DNA from: an uncultured Clostridium sp.
GTDB lineage: Bacteria; Bacillota; Clostridia; Lachnospirales; Lachnospiraceae
Direction of reading: 5' to 3'
Assembly: GCA_947178445.1 (NCBI GenBank)
Contig: CAMWYJ010000013.1
Span: forward strand, 1 to 64,000
DNA length: 64,000 nt
Below, in pieces: positions 1 through 9,085 of the stretch. The notes beneath the pieces are model-generated. The model searched no databases. It was not told the DNA's origin and saw only the letters and a program-made list of their open reading frames with translations. Every line of letters begins with the position of its first letter. Within the stretch, counting starts at the first letter, position 1. The position numbers and the translations under genes were made by a program.

Positions 1-59
1 TATTTTATATTTGTTTCCTTCGCATATTTATTCTGATACAGGTCCTCCGAAAGCGCCTG
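1..59 (-). other. Upstream edge of the next operon gene (start lies outside the window)
   Basis: After the stop of the repeat protein at 60-62, the minus strand carries purine-rich SD-like stretches (GGAGGACC near 43-50 and AAGGAAAC near 14-21) and no long reading frame before the edge; the ATG at 25 runs into a stop after six codons. The next gene of the cluster therefore starts at or just beyond the edge. In related SWIM clusters as I recall them this is often a MoxR-type AAA ATPase, but nothing here shows it. Confidence 0.3.
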
Positions 60-1337
60 CTAATCCGTATCAGGATTTGCGATCAGTGAGTGATGAAGAA
101 CTTTTCCTAAAGCCGTTTCTATATCCAACTCCTTTGTGTCATATGTATATCTGTTTGGATTCAGCACACCACGTTTAAAGACATCATATTCATAATCATA
201 CTTTGGTTTCTTCCACGTTTTTTTCAACAATTGATTTATTTTTTCTTTTTTCGCAAGCAGCCTGCGATAGCATTCACAAATATCTGCCCCTCCCTTTCCA
301 AAAATTGTTCTGACAATACTTTGCAAAGTGTCCGATATTTTTATTTTTTCTTCGTCTGAGGCACTGTCAATCATGTCAATTTTTTCAGTCACCATGTTAC
401 AAATGTCTGCCACCAACTCCGATGACCAATCCACAGTTGTATTTTTCAGGTATTTCAAGACTATTTCCGGCTTTTTCTTTGCCAACTCCTTAAAATATTC
501 ATGTACCTTCACATCTTTTATCTCTGCGAGCAATTCAAAAACTTTATCCTTGTTTTTTCCTTTTTCCGTTTTTGACATATCAAGGAGCAGTGACATATTT
601 TTCGGCTCGTGGCGAAGTGCATCAATCAATTCAAGTCGCACATCCTTCTGCGCCTCCTCAAGCATCTTGACATAAAAGTCATTTGCTTTTGCACCGGCAA
701 GTGTACTGATTACTTTTACGCGGCGAACCATTTCTTTCTTTCCCTTCGGGTCAAAATCCTTGTATAAAAGCGGCAGAATTGTCTTATCATTGTCTTCCTT
801 CATCCATTGTTCCACCTTGTCTGCAAGCTCTGTATACGAAGCTCCCAATGCCTGTACCAATGCATATTTTACACGGTAATCCCGGAAAAGTTCAGGGTTA
901 TTCTCATGTGTATCACACACATATCCATAATGCCCTCCGCCTGATGTCGTCAGCGCTTCCAGCAATTCCTTCAATGTGGAGTAAGGTACATTGATAATTA
1001 AACTGCCTGCATTTTCTTCTGCATTGATGATTCCGGCTGTTTCAACTTCTCCCTTTACATCCACTGTCCCCAGTGTACAGATGACAGCGTCTACCAGTGT
1101 GATTGTGTCGAGCAGCGCACCCTGCTGATTTTGACAGTCCGGCGATAAAAGCTTTTCTGTCAGTTCTCCAACCTTTGCAAAAACAGGCGAAGCTGTCTCC
1201 AACGGCTTAAATGCTTCAAAAGCACGTCTCAGCCTGAAATCCTCCGATAAAAGGTTCGTTCCTGCAATGCATGCCGCCCGAAGACGATCCTGTAATTCAT
1301 AAATTGATTCTGTATTCATATTTCCTTTATCCCCCAT
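60..1337 (-). CDS. Alpha-helical repeat (HEAT-like) protein paired with a SWIM protein
   Basis: This 425-residue acidic cytosolic protein has no signal peptide or membrane segment. It consists of amphipathic helices rich in Leu, Glu and Lys, with the look of HEAT/armadillo-type helical repeats through residues 150-350. Its ATG overlaps the TGA of the SWIM gene by one base (TGATG), which signals translational coupling. A second possible start is the ATG at 1319, preceded by AAAGGAA. Genes of this type sit next to SWIM proteins, MoxR ATPases and VWA proteins in many bacteria, so a chaperone-like or scaffold role is inferred. I recognise no catalytic motif. The fold assignment is from helical periodicity only. 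Confidence 0.75.
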   Translation of the reverse strand: MGDKGNMNTESIYELQDRLRAACIAGTNLLSEDFRLRRAFEAFKPLETASPVFAKVGELTEKLLSPDCQNQQGALLDTITLVDAVICTLGTVDVKGEVETAGIINAEENAGSLIINVPYSTLKELLEALTTSGGGHYGYVCDTHENNPELFRDYRVKYALVQALGASYTELADKVEQWMKEDNDKTILPLLYKDFDPKGKKEMVRRVKVISTLAGAKANDFYVKMLEEAQKDVRLELIDALRHEPKNMSLLLDMSKTEKGKNKDKVFELLAEIKDVKVHEYFKELAKKKPEIVLKYLKNTTVDWSSELVADICNMVTEKIDMIDSASDEEKIKISDTLQSIVRTIFGKGGADICECYRRLLAKKEKINQLLKKTWKKPKYDYEYDVFKRGVLNPNRYTYDTKELDIETALGKVLHHSLIANPDTD

Positions 1338-2815
1338 CAATACAACAAACGTACCACTGCATCATGCGTGATAATGCTGAGCGGCTGCACTAAAAGTCTG
1401 CGGCTATTTTTATTATAATAAAAGGCTCCTAAAAGCACCTGATTCTCCAACAGCGAACCGTCCGGCAGCATGGAAAGGCGCACTGTCGTCTCCTCCATAC
1501 CCGGCAAATTTCCCAAAAGGATTGTATCGTTATTCTTGTCTGCCAGCACGAAACCTTCATCTGATTTTCCAATCTTGTTAAATGCAATCAGTTTTATCAT
1601 CATGGGCTGAGTCATTGCATTTTTGAGGAAATTCTTGACAGACTTTGATTCCTGTTTGACAGAAGTTATGGCATATTGAAAAACTGCCTCATAGTCTTCT
1701 TTTTCATATTGGCGTATCTGTGCGCCGTCCCATCTGACTCTCACATTTCCATCGCCTGGATAAAACACTGCGCTTGGTACTTTTGCCACGCCAAAGATGC
1801 TGTCCTCCTGCTTGACATATTTTAATGATTTAAGCGGACGGTAGTTATAATTCATGAAGATTTCCCCATTGTCCAGATCAGTCCAGCAGCCTGTGTCTAT
1901 ATACTCTTTTCTTGCCTCATCATATGTCACCCAAAATGACAGCTGCATTAGGCTTGCATTCTTTTTACTCTTTCCCAGCTCTTCAAGTTCTGACAGTTTC
2001 CAAATACCGCCAAGTTCCTCGTATAATACGGTATCATCCAGCGTTACATCTTCATTTTCAAGCTTTTCATTGATGTACTGACGTGATTTCTTGATTAATG
2101 TCCACAGCTTTTCAAGGACACTGATTGCCGCATCATAGTGAGACTCGTCATTGTCCTTCTGGAATGCGGTTATCTCTATTAAAAGCTGATTACAGAGTCT
2201 CTGTGGTCCTGGAAGGTAATAATCTCCCATTTGTTTTGCAAGCTGCTGGTAGGTTTTGAGCGAGACCCCGCCAATTGTCCCCAATCCTGCCGACATCAGT
2301 TCATTGACGACCTTTTCTACTAAGTCCAACCCTTCCAGCTGTGATTTTAATTTCTTTACTTTTGCATTTTTTGCTGACTTTGCTGCGGATGCCTTTTTCT
2401 TTTCCGCCTTCGCTCTTTCCTCTTCGGTCATCTCGCTTTCCGGTTTTGCAGCCTCTTTTGCTTTGTTATCTCTCGCCTGCTTTTTCTCGCGCTTTTTTCG
2501 GATATCTTCTGGAATCTCACAGATGTCAAACTTCTTTTTCGCAAATATTTCATACATCAGTCCGATACTATGCTTACACGGAAATTGTCTGCTGGGGCAG
2601 GAACAGCGAAACACCGGATTGGCTTCGTCTATGTAATCTGCTGATGTAATGTAATTGCTTTTGCCGCTTCCTGTACACTCTCCTATGTATAGCGTGTCAT
2701 CCTCCGACCGTTCAAGCTTGACAAATCCGCCTTTTTGGGATATTTTTTTGCCATTCGAGGCTGCCGCTGCATTGGGTGCCAATGCTAAAATCTGCTGCTC
2801 TGTTACTTCTCTCAT
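1337..2815 (-). CDS. SWIM zinc-finger domain protein
   Basis: This 492-residue protein carries a SWIM-type CxCxnCxH zinc finger near residues 70-85 (RCSCPSRQFPCKHS), the defining signature of the family. SWIM fingers bind DNA or protein. A Lys/Glu/Ala-rich charged coiled-coil-like stretch follows at about 100-160, and the C-terminal half is mixed alpha/beta without a motif I recognise. The ATG at 2815 has a good ribosome binding site (AAAGGAG, 8 nt spacing). The gene is coupled to the helical-repeat protein downstream and lies 28 bp after a frameshifted small gene, so the three look like one operon. Its biochemical function is unknown; related clusters carry MoxR/VWA partners. Confidence 0.85.
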   Translation of the reverse strand: MREVTEQQILALAPNAAAASNGKKISQKGGFVKLERSEDDTLYIGECTGSGKSNYITSADYIDEANPVFRCSCPSRQFPCKHSIGLMYEIFAKKKFDICEIPEDIRKKREKKQARDNKAKEAAKPESEMTEEERAKAEKKKASAAKSAKNAKVKKLKSQLEGLDLVEKVVNELMSAGLGTIGGVSLKTYQQLAKQMGDYYLPGPQRLCNQLLIEITAFQKDNDESHYDAAISVLEKLWTLIKKSRQYINEKLENEDVTLDDTVLYEELGGIWKLSELEELGKSKKNASLMQLSFWVTYDEARKEYIDTGCWTDLDNGEIFMNYNYRPLKSLKYVKQEDSIFGVAKVPSAVFYPGDGNVRVRWDGAQIRQYEKEDYEAVFQYAITSVKQESKSVKNFLKNAMTQPMMIKLIAFNKIGKSDEGFVLADKNNDTILLGNLPGMEETTVRLSMLPDGSLLENQVLLGAFYYNKNSRRLLVQPLSIITHDAVVRLLY

Positions 2816-2843
2816 TTTTTATACTCCTTTCGTTTTTACATCC

Positions 2844-3052
2844 TTACATATCAAATTTTGTCCATCCCAGTTCATTCATATATCCCAAATACATGTCCAT
2901 GTTTGACGGCACAGCCCGTTTCTTTACTATGTCTAAAAATCTATTATAAAACCATTCACCCACGTCATCCTGAATAGTCCAATCATACAGCAGTTCGCCC
3001 CATAATATTTTACGTGATGCATATATGGTTTTATGTGTTTATCTTCACTCAT
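2844..3052 (-). pseudogene. Frameshifted small gene upstream of the SWIM gene (about 66 residues)
   Basis: On the minus strand an ATG at 3052 follows AAGGAG and begins MSEDKHIK, but this frame stops after about 39 codons. The frame one base back, entered at the AAAA run near 3031-3034, reads cleanly as TIYASRKILWGELLYDW and on to GYMNELGWTKFDM, ending in TAA at 2844. Aromatic and acidic residues are distributed as in a real protein. A single missing A in the homopolymer would join the two parts into one 66-residue product. It ends 28 bp before the SWIM start, so it was the first gene of that operon. I do not recognise the family. Sequencing error or programmed slippage are alternatives. Confidence 0.6.
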
Positions 3053-3502
3053 ATTAAATTACTGCTCCTTTTGCCTTATGCACACTTCTATATTATTTTA
3101 CATTAATCATAACACAAAAACACATAAAAACATATTAAGTAGCAAATTTCGTAATGATATAATGATAAGTAAGAGCAATCGAGTAGGCAGTAGGCGATTA
3201 CTAAAGCTACGCAAAAAGAAATAGAGCAGGTATCATGATACCCGCCCAAAATTCAGTACTCATCAAATAATTAGAGCCAAACGCTATATAATAACGCCGG
3301 AAGCGCCCATTTTATCAGCATTTCCGGCGTTCTGTCCGTTACTCAAACTCGTCTCATCTACGCTACTTTAAGATGCTTTTGTATCTATTTTATGAGTTTT
3401 ATCCATCTATTTCGCATATTATTTCTATTATCCTGAGACTTCTAAAAATTTTAGAAGCAAAATAGAAGCATTGGAAATTCGATGGAGCTTAGGCAGGAAT
3501 CA
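3053..3502. other. Gene-free stretch with several perfect palindromes
   Basis: No convincing gene is present. The stretch holds GGTATCATGATACC (about 3231-3244), a 10-bp inverted repeat AACGCCGGAA/TTCCGGCGTT, and CTTCTAAAA-A-TTTTAGAAG (3439-3457). It probably holds the promoter of the SWIM operon and the 3' debris of the broken Rpn gene. Confidence 0.5.
3293..3331. repeat. 10-bp perfect inverted repeat, terminator-like without a U-run
   Basis: AACGCCGGAA at 3293-3302 and TTCCGGCGTT at 3322-3331 are perfect complements around a 19-nt loop. Neither side has a T-run, so an intrinsic terminator is doubtful. It may be a relic of a mobile element end or an RNA structural element. Confidence 0.5.
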
Positions 3503-4057
3503 TTATACTGGCTGCAATTCAGCAATCTCCTTTATTTTTTCAATGACAATTCTGTTCATTTCCGGTGTGACATCATCCATTGTTCCTTTGGTATTTAAAA
3601 TAATCTTCGTTGTATCATCACCAAGACCTAACTCTGGATTCTGGATACAGCGATTTTCAAAGGTATAGATGTGTCTCCCTTCACCAAACAGATCAAAGGT
3701 ACATACAAAAATAACAAAACTCCGTTTCAAGTCTTTGTAATTATCCCCTTTTTCCAAGATATTTAAGTCTATCATCCCTTGATAATATCTTGTTCTTTTG
3801 GGAAGATTTCTATTCTCTGTTGTCTGCATTTCAATATTATAAACGGTTTCTTTTCCATCCTCTACATAAATATCCAAGCGTACGCTTTTTGCATCTGCAG
3901 AAATATCTATTGTTTCCTGTGACCTGGGATATTCAATACGGGATATCTTGATGCCAAGTATTCGTTCTAAAAAAGGTTTGCAAAATTTCGGATTTCTCAT
4001 AATAACACTAAACATGAAATCATCTTATATTTGCAGTTCCTCAAAGGCTTTCTCCAT
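3503..4057 (-). pseudogene. Broken Rpn/PD-(D/E)XK-family nuclease (transposase-like) gene
   Basis: The reading frame starts at ATG 4057 after AAGGAG as MEKAFEELQI, hits an in-frame TAA at codon 11, and resumes as DDFMFSVIMRNPKFCKPFLE. It continues through the Rpn-family core: RLDIYV and YNIEMQT, which supply the D and ExQ of the PD-(D/E)XK fold, then RTRYYQGMIDLNIL and FVIFVCTFDLFG. Full-length members are roughly 280-310 residues; this one stops at about 184 and lacks the C-terminal part. The nonsense codon plus truncation make it a pseudogene, although an internal ATG at 4015 could still yield a 170-residue fragment. Rpn proteins promote recombination and are transposase-derived in origin. 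Confidence 0.85.
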
Positions 4058-4160
4058 AATGACGCTCCTTCTTTATCTCTATTATAATATGTGCCTGTGT
4101 GGTTGACAAGGACTGATTGTGGAATATGTGGAAAGCGTTTCAATATCAATCTCACGAAGC

Positions 4161-4205
4161 AAAAAGAAGGACTGAAAAGCACTTATTTTACGCACTTTCC
4201 AGTCC
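4161..4205 (-). terminator. Rho-independent terminator of guaA
   Basis: Read on the minus strand, GGACTGGAAAG and CTTTTCAGTCC form a stem (4169-4174 with 4200-4205, plus inner pairs), followed by TTCTTTTTG. It starts 10 bp after the guaA stop codon. Confidence 0.8.
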
Positions 4206-4214
4206 AAATGTCCG

Positions 4215-5759
4215 TTATTCGAACTCAATCGTCCCCGGCGGCTTACTAGTCAAATCATAAAATACCCGGTTAACCCCCTTCACCTCATTTATAATTCTTA
4301 TCATAACCGTCTGCAGGACATTCCACGGAATCTCTGCACTCTCTGCGGTCATAAAGTCAATGGTCTTTACCGCCCGCAATGCCACAGCATAATCATAGGT
4401 TCTCTCGTCACCCATGACGCCCACACTTCGCATATTGGTAAGCGCGGCGAAGTACTGGTTGATATCCTTGTCAAGACCTACCTTTGCAATCTCCTCACGA
4501 TAAATGGCATCTGCATCCTGTACAATGCGTACCTTCTCTGCATTGACCTCACCGATAATACGGATTCCAAGTCCCGGCCCTGGAAATGGCTGGCGAAATA
4601 CCAGATATTCCGGAAGACCAAGCTCAAGACCAACCTTACGGACCTCATCCTTAAACAGATCGCGAAGAGGTTCGATAATCTCCTTAAAATCTACATAATC
4701 AGGCAAACCGCCTACATTGTGATGGGACTTAATAACAGCAGACTCTCCACCAAGACCACTCTCTACCACGTCCGGGTAAATGGTTCCCTGTGCCAGGAAA
4801 TCCACAGCACCAATCTTTTTGGCTTCTTCTTCAAATACACGGATAAATTCCTCACCGATAATTTTCCGTTTATCTTCCGGCTCAATTACGCCCTCTAATT
4901 TCTTATAGTAACGTTCCTGTGCATTGACACGGACAAAATTGAGGTCAAACGCACCTGCCCCACCAAATACCTGCTCCACTTCATCCCCTTCATTTTTGCG
5001 GAGCAATCCATGATCTACAAACACACATGTCAACTGCTTACCGATGGCACGGGATAAAAGACCTGCCAGCACAGAAGAATCTACACCTCCGGAAAGAGCT
5101 AATAAAACTTTACCATTACCAACCTTTTCACGGATTACCTGAATTTGGTTTTTCACAAAGGCATCCATCTTCCAGTCACCAGAACAATGGCAAACATTAT
5201 AAACAAAATTCGACAGCATCTTTGTTCCTTCAACAGTATGAAGAACCTCCGGATGAAACTGGATTGCATACAGCTTCTTTTCTATGTTCTCTGCCGCTGC
5301 CACCGGACAATCCGATGTAGCTGCGCAGATTTCAAATCCCGGTGCCACCTTAGAAATATAATCATTATGGCTCATCCAACACACCGTATCTTCCTGTACA
5401 TCAGAAAATAACGCTGATGAAGTATTCACATGCACATCTGTCTTGCCATATTCTCGAACCGGCGCCTTCTCTACCTTTCCACCTAACACAAGCTGCATCA
5501 ATTGTGCACCATAGCAAAGACCTAGTACCGGAATCCCCATCTCAAATAATTCCTTCGAATAAGTCGGTGCCCCCTCTTCATAACAGCTGTTCGGTCCACC
5601 AGTCAAAATGATTCCCTTCGGATTCATTTCTCTAATCCTGGCAAGCTCCGTTTTATAAGAATAAATCTCACAATATACATTACATTCCCTGACACGGCGT
5701 GCCACTAGCTGGTTATACTGCCCGCCAAAATCCAGAACAATCACTAACTCTTTCTCCAC
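4215..5759 (-). CDS. guaA: GMP synthase (glutamine-hydrolysing)
   Basis: GuaA converts XMP to GMP using ATP and the ammonia released from glutamine, the last step of guanine nucleotide synthesis. The 514-residue protein is full length. The N-terminal class I glutamine amidotransferase has its nucleophile Cys82 in GLCYGAQ and the His169/Glu171 pair in QFHPEV. The ATP pyrophosphatase domain has the P-loop SGGVDSS (223-229), and the dimerisation domain ends in the family-typical PPGTIEFE. The gene appears to be monocistronic, with its own terminator, and has a 185-bp upstream region that includes a repeat element. I see no purine riboswitch core in that leader. Confidence 0.98.
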   Translation of the reverse strand: MEKELVIVLDFGGQYNQLVARRVRECNVYCEIYSYKTELARIREMNPKGIILTGGPNSCYEEGAPTYSKELFEMGIPVLGLCYGAQLMQLVLGGKVEKAPVREYGKTDVHVNTSSALFSDVQEDTVCWMSHNDYISKVAPGFEICAATSDCPVAAAENIEKKLYAIQFHPEVLHTVEGTKMLSNFVYNVCHCSGDWKMDAFVKNQIQVIREKVGNGKVLLALSGGVDSSVLAGLLSRAIGKQLTCVFVDHGLLRKNEGDEVEQVFGGAGAFDLNFVRVNAQERYYKKLEGVIEPEDKRKIIGEEFIRVFEEEAKKIGAVDFLAQGTIYPDVVESGLGGESAVIKSHHNVGGLPDYVDFKEIIEPLRDLFKDEVRKVGLELGLPEYLVFRQPFPGPGLGIRIIGEVNAEKVRIVQDADAIYREEIAKVGLDKDINQYFAALTNMRSVGVMGDERTYDYAVALRAVKTIDFMTAESAEIPWNVLQTVMIRIINEVKGVNRVFYDLTSKPPGTIEFE

Positions 5760-5830
5760 CTCTGTGCCTCCTTATCAACTGCATTTCTCTATATGTATCT
5801 CACAACAACCAGTTTCCCTTGTAAATCGCT

Positions 5831-5894
5831 ATGCCTGCAGCAGCAGCCAAATGTTCATGCAAGCATGTTCACTTGGCTCGTTGCTTACAGGCAT
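5831..5894. repeat. Short foldback repeat, CTTGGCTCGTT family (copy A)
   Basis: ATGCCTG (5831-5837) pairs with CAGGCAT (5888-5894), and inside these AGCCAA pairs with TTGGCT. The core GCAGCAGCAGCCAAAT...CACTTGGCTCGTTGCTT recurs at 35023-35073 (inside a gene), 52320-52412 and 60833-60960. It lies in the leader/promoter region of guaA. Confidence 0.7.
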
Positions 5895-5944
5895 CCATCT
5901 TACCATCTCATCCAAAAGACAAGTCCGCTACAATCTGACATACA

Positions 5945-7267
5945 TTAATCTTTAGATGTTGTATCCTCATCTCCACCAGCCTGTTCTTCACTGTCACGAC
6001 CCTGGTTATCCACGCCCTTTGAAGCATCCTTCTTGCCGAGCTTTTCCAAAATGCTATTCACTGCGGCATCTAACTGGTTATCCTTTTCACCTTCTGACTC
6101 TGCATATGCCTCTGAATCAAATTCTATCTCAATATCCGGCTTGATTCCGATCTTATGGATATCATTGCCATTCGGTGTAAAATATTTTGCAATCGTAAGT
6201 TTTACAGCAGAACCATCATCCAAAGGGAACACACGCTGTACGATACCCTTTCCAAAGGTATTGGTTCCCACCAGGGTTCCAAGCCCATAATCCTTGATTG
6301 CCCCTGCAAAGATTTCAGATGCAGATGCACTGTAACCGTTTACAAGAACCGCCAACGGCTTTGTAAATTGTTCCTCATCCGTAGAACTGTATTCACTGGT
6401 TACATTTCCATCCTTGTCCTCTGTATATACAATCTTTCCTTCCGGCAGCATGTAATCCAACATATCTACTGCAATATCCAAAAGACCGCCACCATTGCCA
6501 CGCAAATCCACAACCAAACCTTCCATACCCTTTGCAGTCAACTCCTCCACTGCTGCAATAAACTGCTGCCCTGTAACCTCATAAAAACTCGTTACCTCAA
6601 TATACCCAATATTATTTGCTAACATCTTATATTCAACAGTAGGATTCTCTACCTTTCGGCGAGGCATTGTGTATTCATGATCCTTTCCGTCAGAAGGTCG
6701 ATACACTGTAATGGTTACCTCTGTTCCCTCTTCTCCTTTAATCTTATCTACCACTGCATCAATATCCTGATCACTGATATCTTCACCATTTACCTCTGTA
6801 ATCACATCCTCAGCCTTAATACCAGCCTCCTGTGCAGGACCATCAAATACCTTTACAACGGTAATAATCTTTGTATCAACTGCCTGGGAAACCTGAACAC
6901 CAACACCAACGTACTCACCCTCTGTATCCTCCATAAAGCTTGCATATTCCTCCTGTGTATAGTACACAGAATACGGATCCTCCAAGCCCTCCAAATATCC
7001 TTTGATAATACCATCCTGTTTTTTCTGGTCTTCATCCTCAAAGTAAAAATTCTTATCAATCAAGTTCTCAATAGTCTCTAGCTTATCATTGGTATCCTTA
7101 CCCACAACATCACTGTTTGAAAGCATTTTTACCGGCGCATCCCCGGAAGCCGCATCTGTCTCTGTTGTATCTGCAGTTGTCATTTTCACACCACTACAGC
7201 CAGATATCCCTATCATCATAACTGCAATCATAGCTACCGCTGCTGCTTTTGTCTTCCACTTTCTCAT
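5945..7267 (-). CDS. Carboxyl-terminal processing protease (S41), lipoprotein
   Basis: This is a secreted serine protease of the CtpA/Prc family that cleaves exported proteins near their C-termini. From ATG 7267 (SD AAGGA) it has 440 residues: a lipoprotein signal peptide with lipobox GISGC (Cys24), an S41 N-terminal helical segment (55-110), a PDZ domain (about 117-200, GVGVQV) and the S41 core with LRGNGGG (255-261). The catalytic Ser is near 315 (SASASE) and Lys340 is in FGKG. The acidic C-terminus ends in a Ser/Asp-rich tail. Upstream genes encode an M23 hydrolase and FtsEX, so a role in controlling the division-site murein hydrolase is plausible, but inferred. Upstream in-frame codons lack an SD and precede the signal peptide. 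Confidence 0.93.
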   Translation of the reverse strand: MRKWKTKAAAVAMIAVMMIGISGCSGVKMTTADTTETDAASGDAPVKMLSNSDVVGKDTNDKLETIENLIDKNFYFEDEDQKKQDGIIKGYLEGLEDPYSVYYTQEEYASFMEDTEGEYVGVGVQVSQAVDTKIITVVKVFDGPAQEAGIKAEDVITEVNGEDISDQDIDAVVDKIKGEEGTEVTITVYRPSDGKDHEYTMPRRKVENPTVEYKMLANNIGYIEVTSFYEVTGQQFIAAVEELTAKGMEGLVVDLRGNGGGLLDIAVDMLDYMLPEGKIVYTEDKDGNVTSEYSSTDEEQFTKPLAVLVNGYSASASEIFAGAIKDYGLGTLVGTNTFGKGIVQRVFPLDDGSAVKLTIAKYFTPNGNDIHKIGIKPDIEIEFDSEAYAESEGEKDNQLDAAVNSILEKLGKKDASKGVDNQGRDSEEQAGGDEDTTSKD

Positions 7268-7586
7268 AATAATCCTTCTTTCAAATCCTAATATTATTTC
7301 TGCTACCGGAAATATAGAATGAGTTCCCATAACAGAATAAAAGTATGCTTTTTACACCCTTTATGCCTTTCACAAAGCACACTTTCACCGCACCAGGCAC
7401 AAATAAAGCGGCATTTCCTCTCACGCAAATGCACCGATGTGCGATTGCAAAGCTGTTTTCCTCTATATACCGTGTGTACCTCTGCTTGAAGTGCTATTTA
7501 TCACACATGGAACAAAGCTTCCTAATATGATAAAAATAGGAAATCCTGCATGGGCTTTTACCCACACAAGATATACCTCTATTATA
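7268..7586. other. Intergenic region upstream of the S41 protease gene
   Basis: No gene is supported. It holds an imperfect hairpin at 7425-7448 (GCAA-AT-GCAC-CGAT-GTGC-GA-TTGC) and presumably the protease promoter, which I cannot pinpoint. Confidence 0.4.
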
Positions 7587-7790
7587 TGATGCTAAGGTCA
7601 AAAGTAGATAGCAACTCGTGTTTACACGCAATTTGCTATCTACTGGCTTTACCCACCAAACACCAACGTGAAACATATTTGCTTGCAAATATGTAGGAAT
7701 GGAGGTGTTTGTAGAATTGCGAAAGTTACAAAACAACAAAGCAATCCGTAGCATCCGTTAGGGGCAACATGCCTTTTGACCTTCGTATCA
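7587..7790. mobile_element. MITE-like foldback element, 204 bp
   Basis: Terminal inverted repeats TGATGCTAAGGTCAAAAG (7587-7604) and, reversed, TGATACGAAGGTCAAAAG (7773-7790) match at 16 of 18 positions. Inside are further inverted pairs: GTAGATAGCAA/TTGCTATCTAC and ACATATTTGC/GCAAATATGT. It encodes nothing convincing and lies 8 bp after the M23 gene stop, so it may act as its terminator or as an RNA stabiliser. The terminal sequence differs from the GCGAAAC family elsewhere in the window. Confidence 0.65.
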
Positions 7791-7797
7791 CTATATT

Positions 7798-9069
7798 CTA
7801 TTGTAAATATATCATTGGATTCACGTATGTTCCATCCACACGCACACCAAAATGACAATGAGGACCGGTTGAATATCCTGTAGAGCCTGCTGCTGCAATC
7901 GTCTGACCTGCTGTAACCGTCTCTCCCACCGACACATAAAGTTGGGAGTTGTGCATATACAATGTTACCACTCCTCCACCATGGTCAATACAAACATAAT
8001 TACCCTCTGCGTAATTATATGTTGCGACAATCACTGTACCAGCTGCTGCTGCCACAATTGGATCACCCGTGTCACAGGCAATATCAATTCCTTTATGATT
8101 TGTGCTTGCCCCTGGTGTTGGAGAATTCCGGTCACCAAAAGGAGAGGTGATATCGGCAGGACTCCGTCCCGGTACCGGCCAGGTAAAAATACCTCCTGTG
8201 TAGGTACTTGTTGCACTGGTGCTGGCGGATTGCTCTGCTGCTGCAATAATCGCCTCTGCCTCTGCCTGTGCCTGCGCATATTTATTAACCTCTTCCCTTT
8301 GTCCGGCAATAGAAGCCTCATATTCTCTAATCTGCCGGCTTTTTTCTTCCACCAAGGTTTCCATGGTTTCCTTCTGCGCTTTCACCTTCTCCTGAGTAAC
8401 TTCATTCGTAGCCAAATCCTTATCCAGTTTTTGCTTAAGATTTGCAACTTGTTCCTTTGTCTTTTTTAACTCGGTGAGGATATCGTAATCATATGAGGAA
8501 ACCTGTGAAGCATATTCCGTCTTATTCAGCATATCTGTCATCGAAGTTGCTGTAAGCAATACGTCTAAATACCGTTTGTTACCAGATTCATAAACCATCT
8601 GTATACGCTGCTTCATCGCAGAATATCGTTCTGACCATGCCTGCCGCGCAACCTCTAGCTGCTCTTCTCTCTCCTTAATCGATGCCTCCAATTCCTTTTG
8701 TTCCTGCTCAAGATGGCTAATCTCTATCTGCAGCTCATTGAGAGATTTATCTAGCTGCACAACATAATCCTCAATATTTTCCTTTGCGGATTTTAAACTA
8801 TTTAATATTTCCTGTGCTGCATTTTTCTTCCGTTCTGCATCGGCTGCATCCTCTCTCGCTTTTGACACAGAGGCATCTGTTATTTCATTATCTGTTGCCT
8901 CCTCTGATGTATCTGCAGTCGCCTCCGTAGTCTGATTGTCATCTGCTGTTGCCATACCTGTCACACCATATGATAACGTTCCACTTATTATCAAAGATGC
9001 CGTAATCAACAAACTTAATCCTGAACGAAAGAATCTTTCGCCAATTATTCCATTCCGCCTACTCAACAT
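7798..9069 (-). CDS. Murein hydrolase activator-like M23 peptidase with coiled coil (EnvC/PcsB-like)
   Basis: This 423-residue exported protein starts at ATG 9069 after AAGGAGG. It has a signal peptide/TM at about 15-38, a long Lys/Glu/Gln-rich coiled coil (about 75-285) of the EnvC/PcsB type, and a C-terminal LytM (M23) domain. The Zn-binding motifs are intact: HKGID and HCHFG, with the intermediate GGGVVTLYMH. It should therefore be an active endopeptidase rather than a degenerate activator. The gene follows ftsE-ftsX on the same strand; in both Gram-positive (PcsB, CwlO) and Gram-negative (EnvC) systems FtsEX controls such a coiled-coil partner, so septal peptidoglycan hydrolysis is the likely job. 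Confidence 0.9.
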   Translation of the reverse strand: MLSRRNGIIGERFFRSGLSLLITASLIISGTLSYGVTGMATADDNQTTEATADTSEEATDNEITDASVSKAREDAADAERKKNAAQEILNSLKSAKENIEDYVVQLDKSLNELQIEISHLEQEQKELEASIKEREEQLEVARQAWSERYSAMKQRIQMVYESGNKRYLDVLLTATSMTDMLNKTEYASQVSSYDYDILTELKKTKEQVANLKQKLDKDLATNEVTQEKVKAQKETMETLVEEKSRQIREYEASIAGQREEVNKYAQAQAEAEAIIAAAEQSASTSATSTYTGGIFTWPVPGRSPADITSPFGDRNSPTPGASTNHKGIDIACDTGDPIVAAAAGTVIVATYNYAEGNYVCIDHGGGVVTLYMHNSQLYVSVGETVTAGQTIAAAGSTGYSTGPHCHFGVRVDGTYVNPMIYLQ

Positions 9070-9085
9070 AGAACAATCCTCCTTA

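Noticed and set aside
2256-2649. Plus-strand frames opposite the SWIM gene
   Set aside because: Phe/Ser-rich shadow of a Lys/Glu-rich coiled region; no SD.
3033-3224. 63-codon plus-strand frame
   Set aside because: No SD, AT-rich composition, overlaps the frameshifted minus-strand gene.
3503-4015. Intact 170-residue Rpn nuclease gene
   Set aside because: The true start at 4057 is separated by an in-frame stop and the C-terminal third is missing, so it is listed as a pseudogene.
5760-5944. Purine riboswitch upstream of guaA
   Set aside because: The stretch is short, dominated by a repeat element, and I cannot find the conserved junction of the purine aptamer.
7494-7858. Two minus-strand frames across the foldback element
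   Set aside because: They lie on nested palindromes of the element and lack codon bias or RBS.
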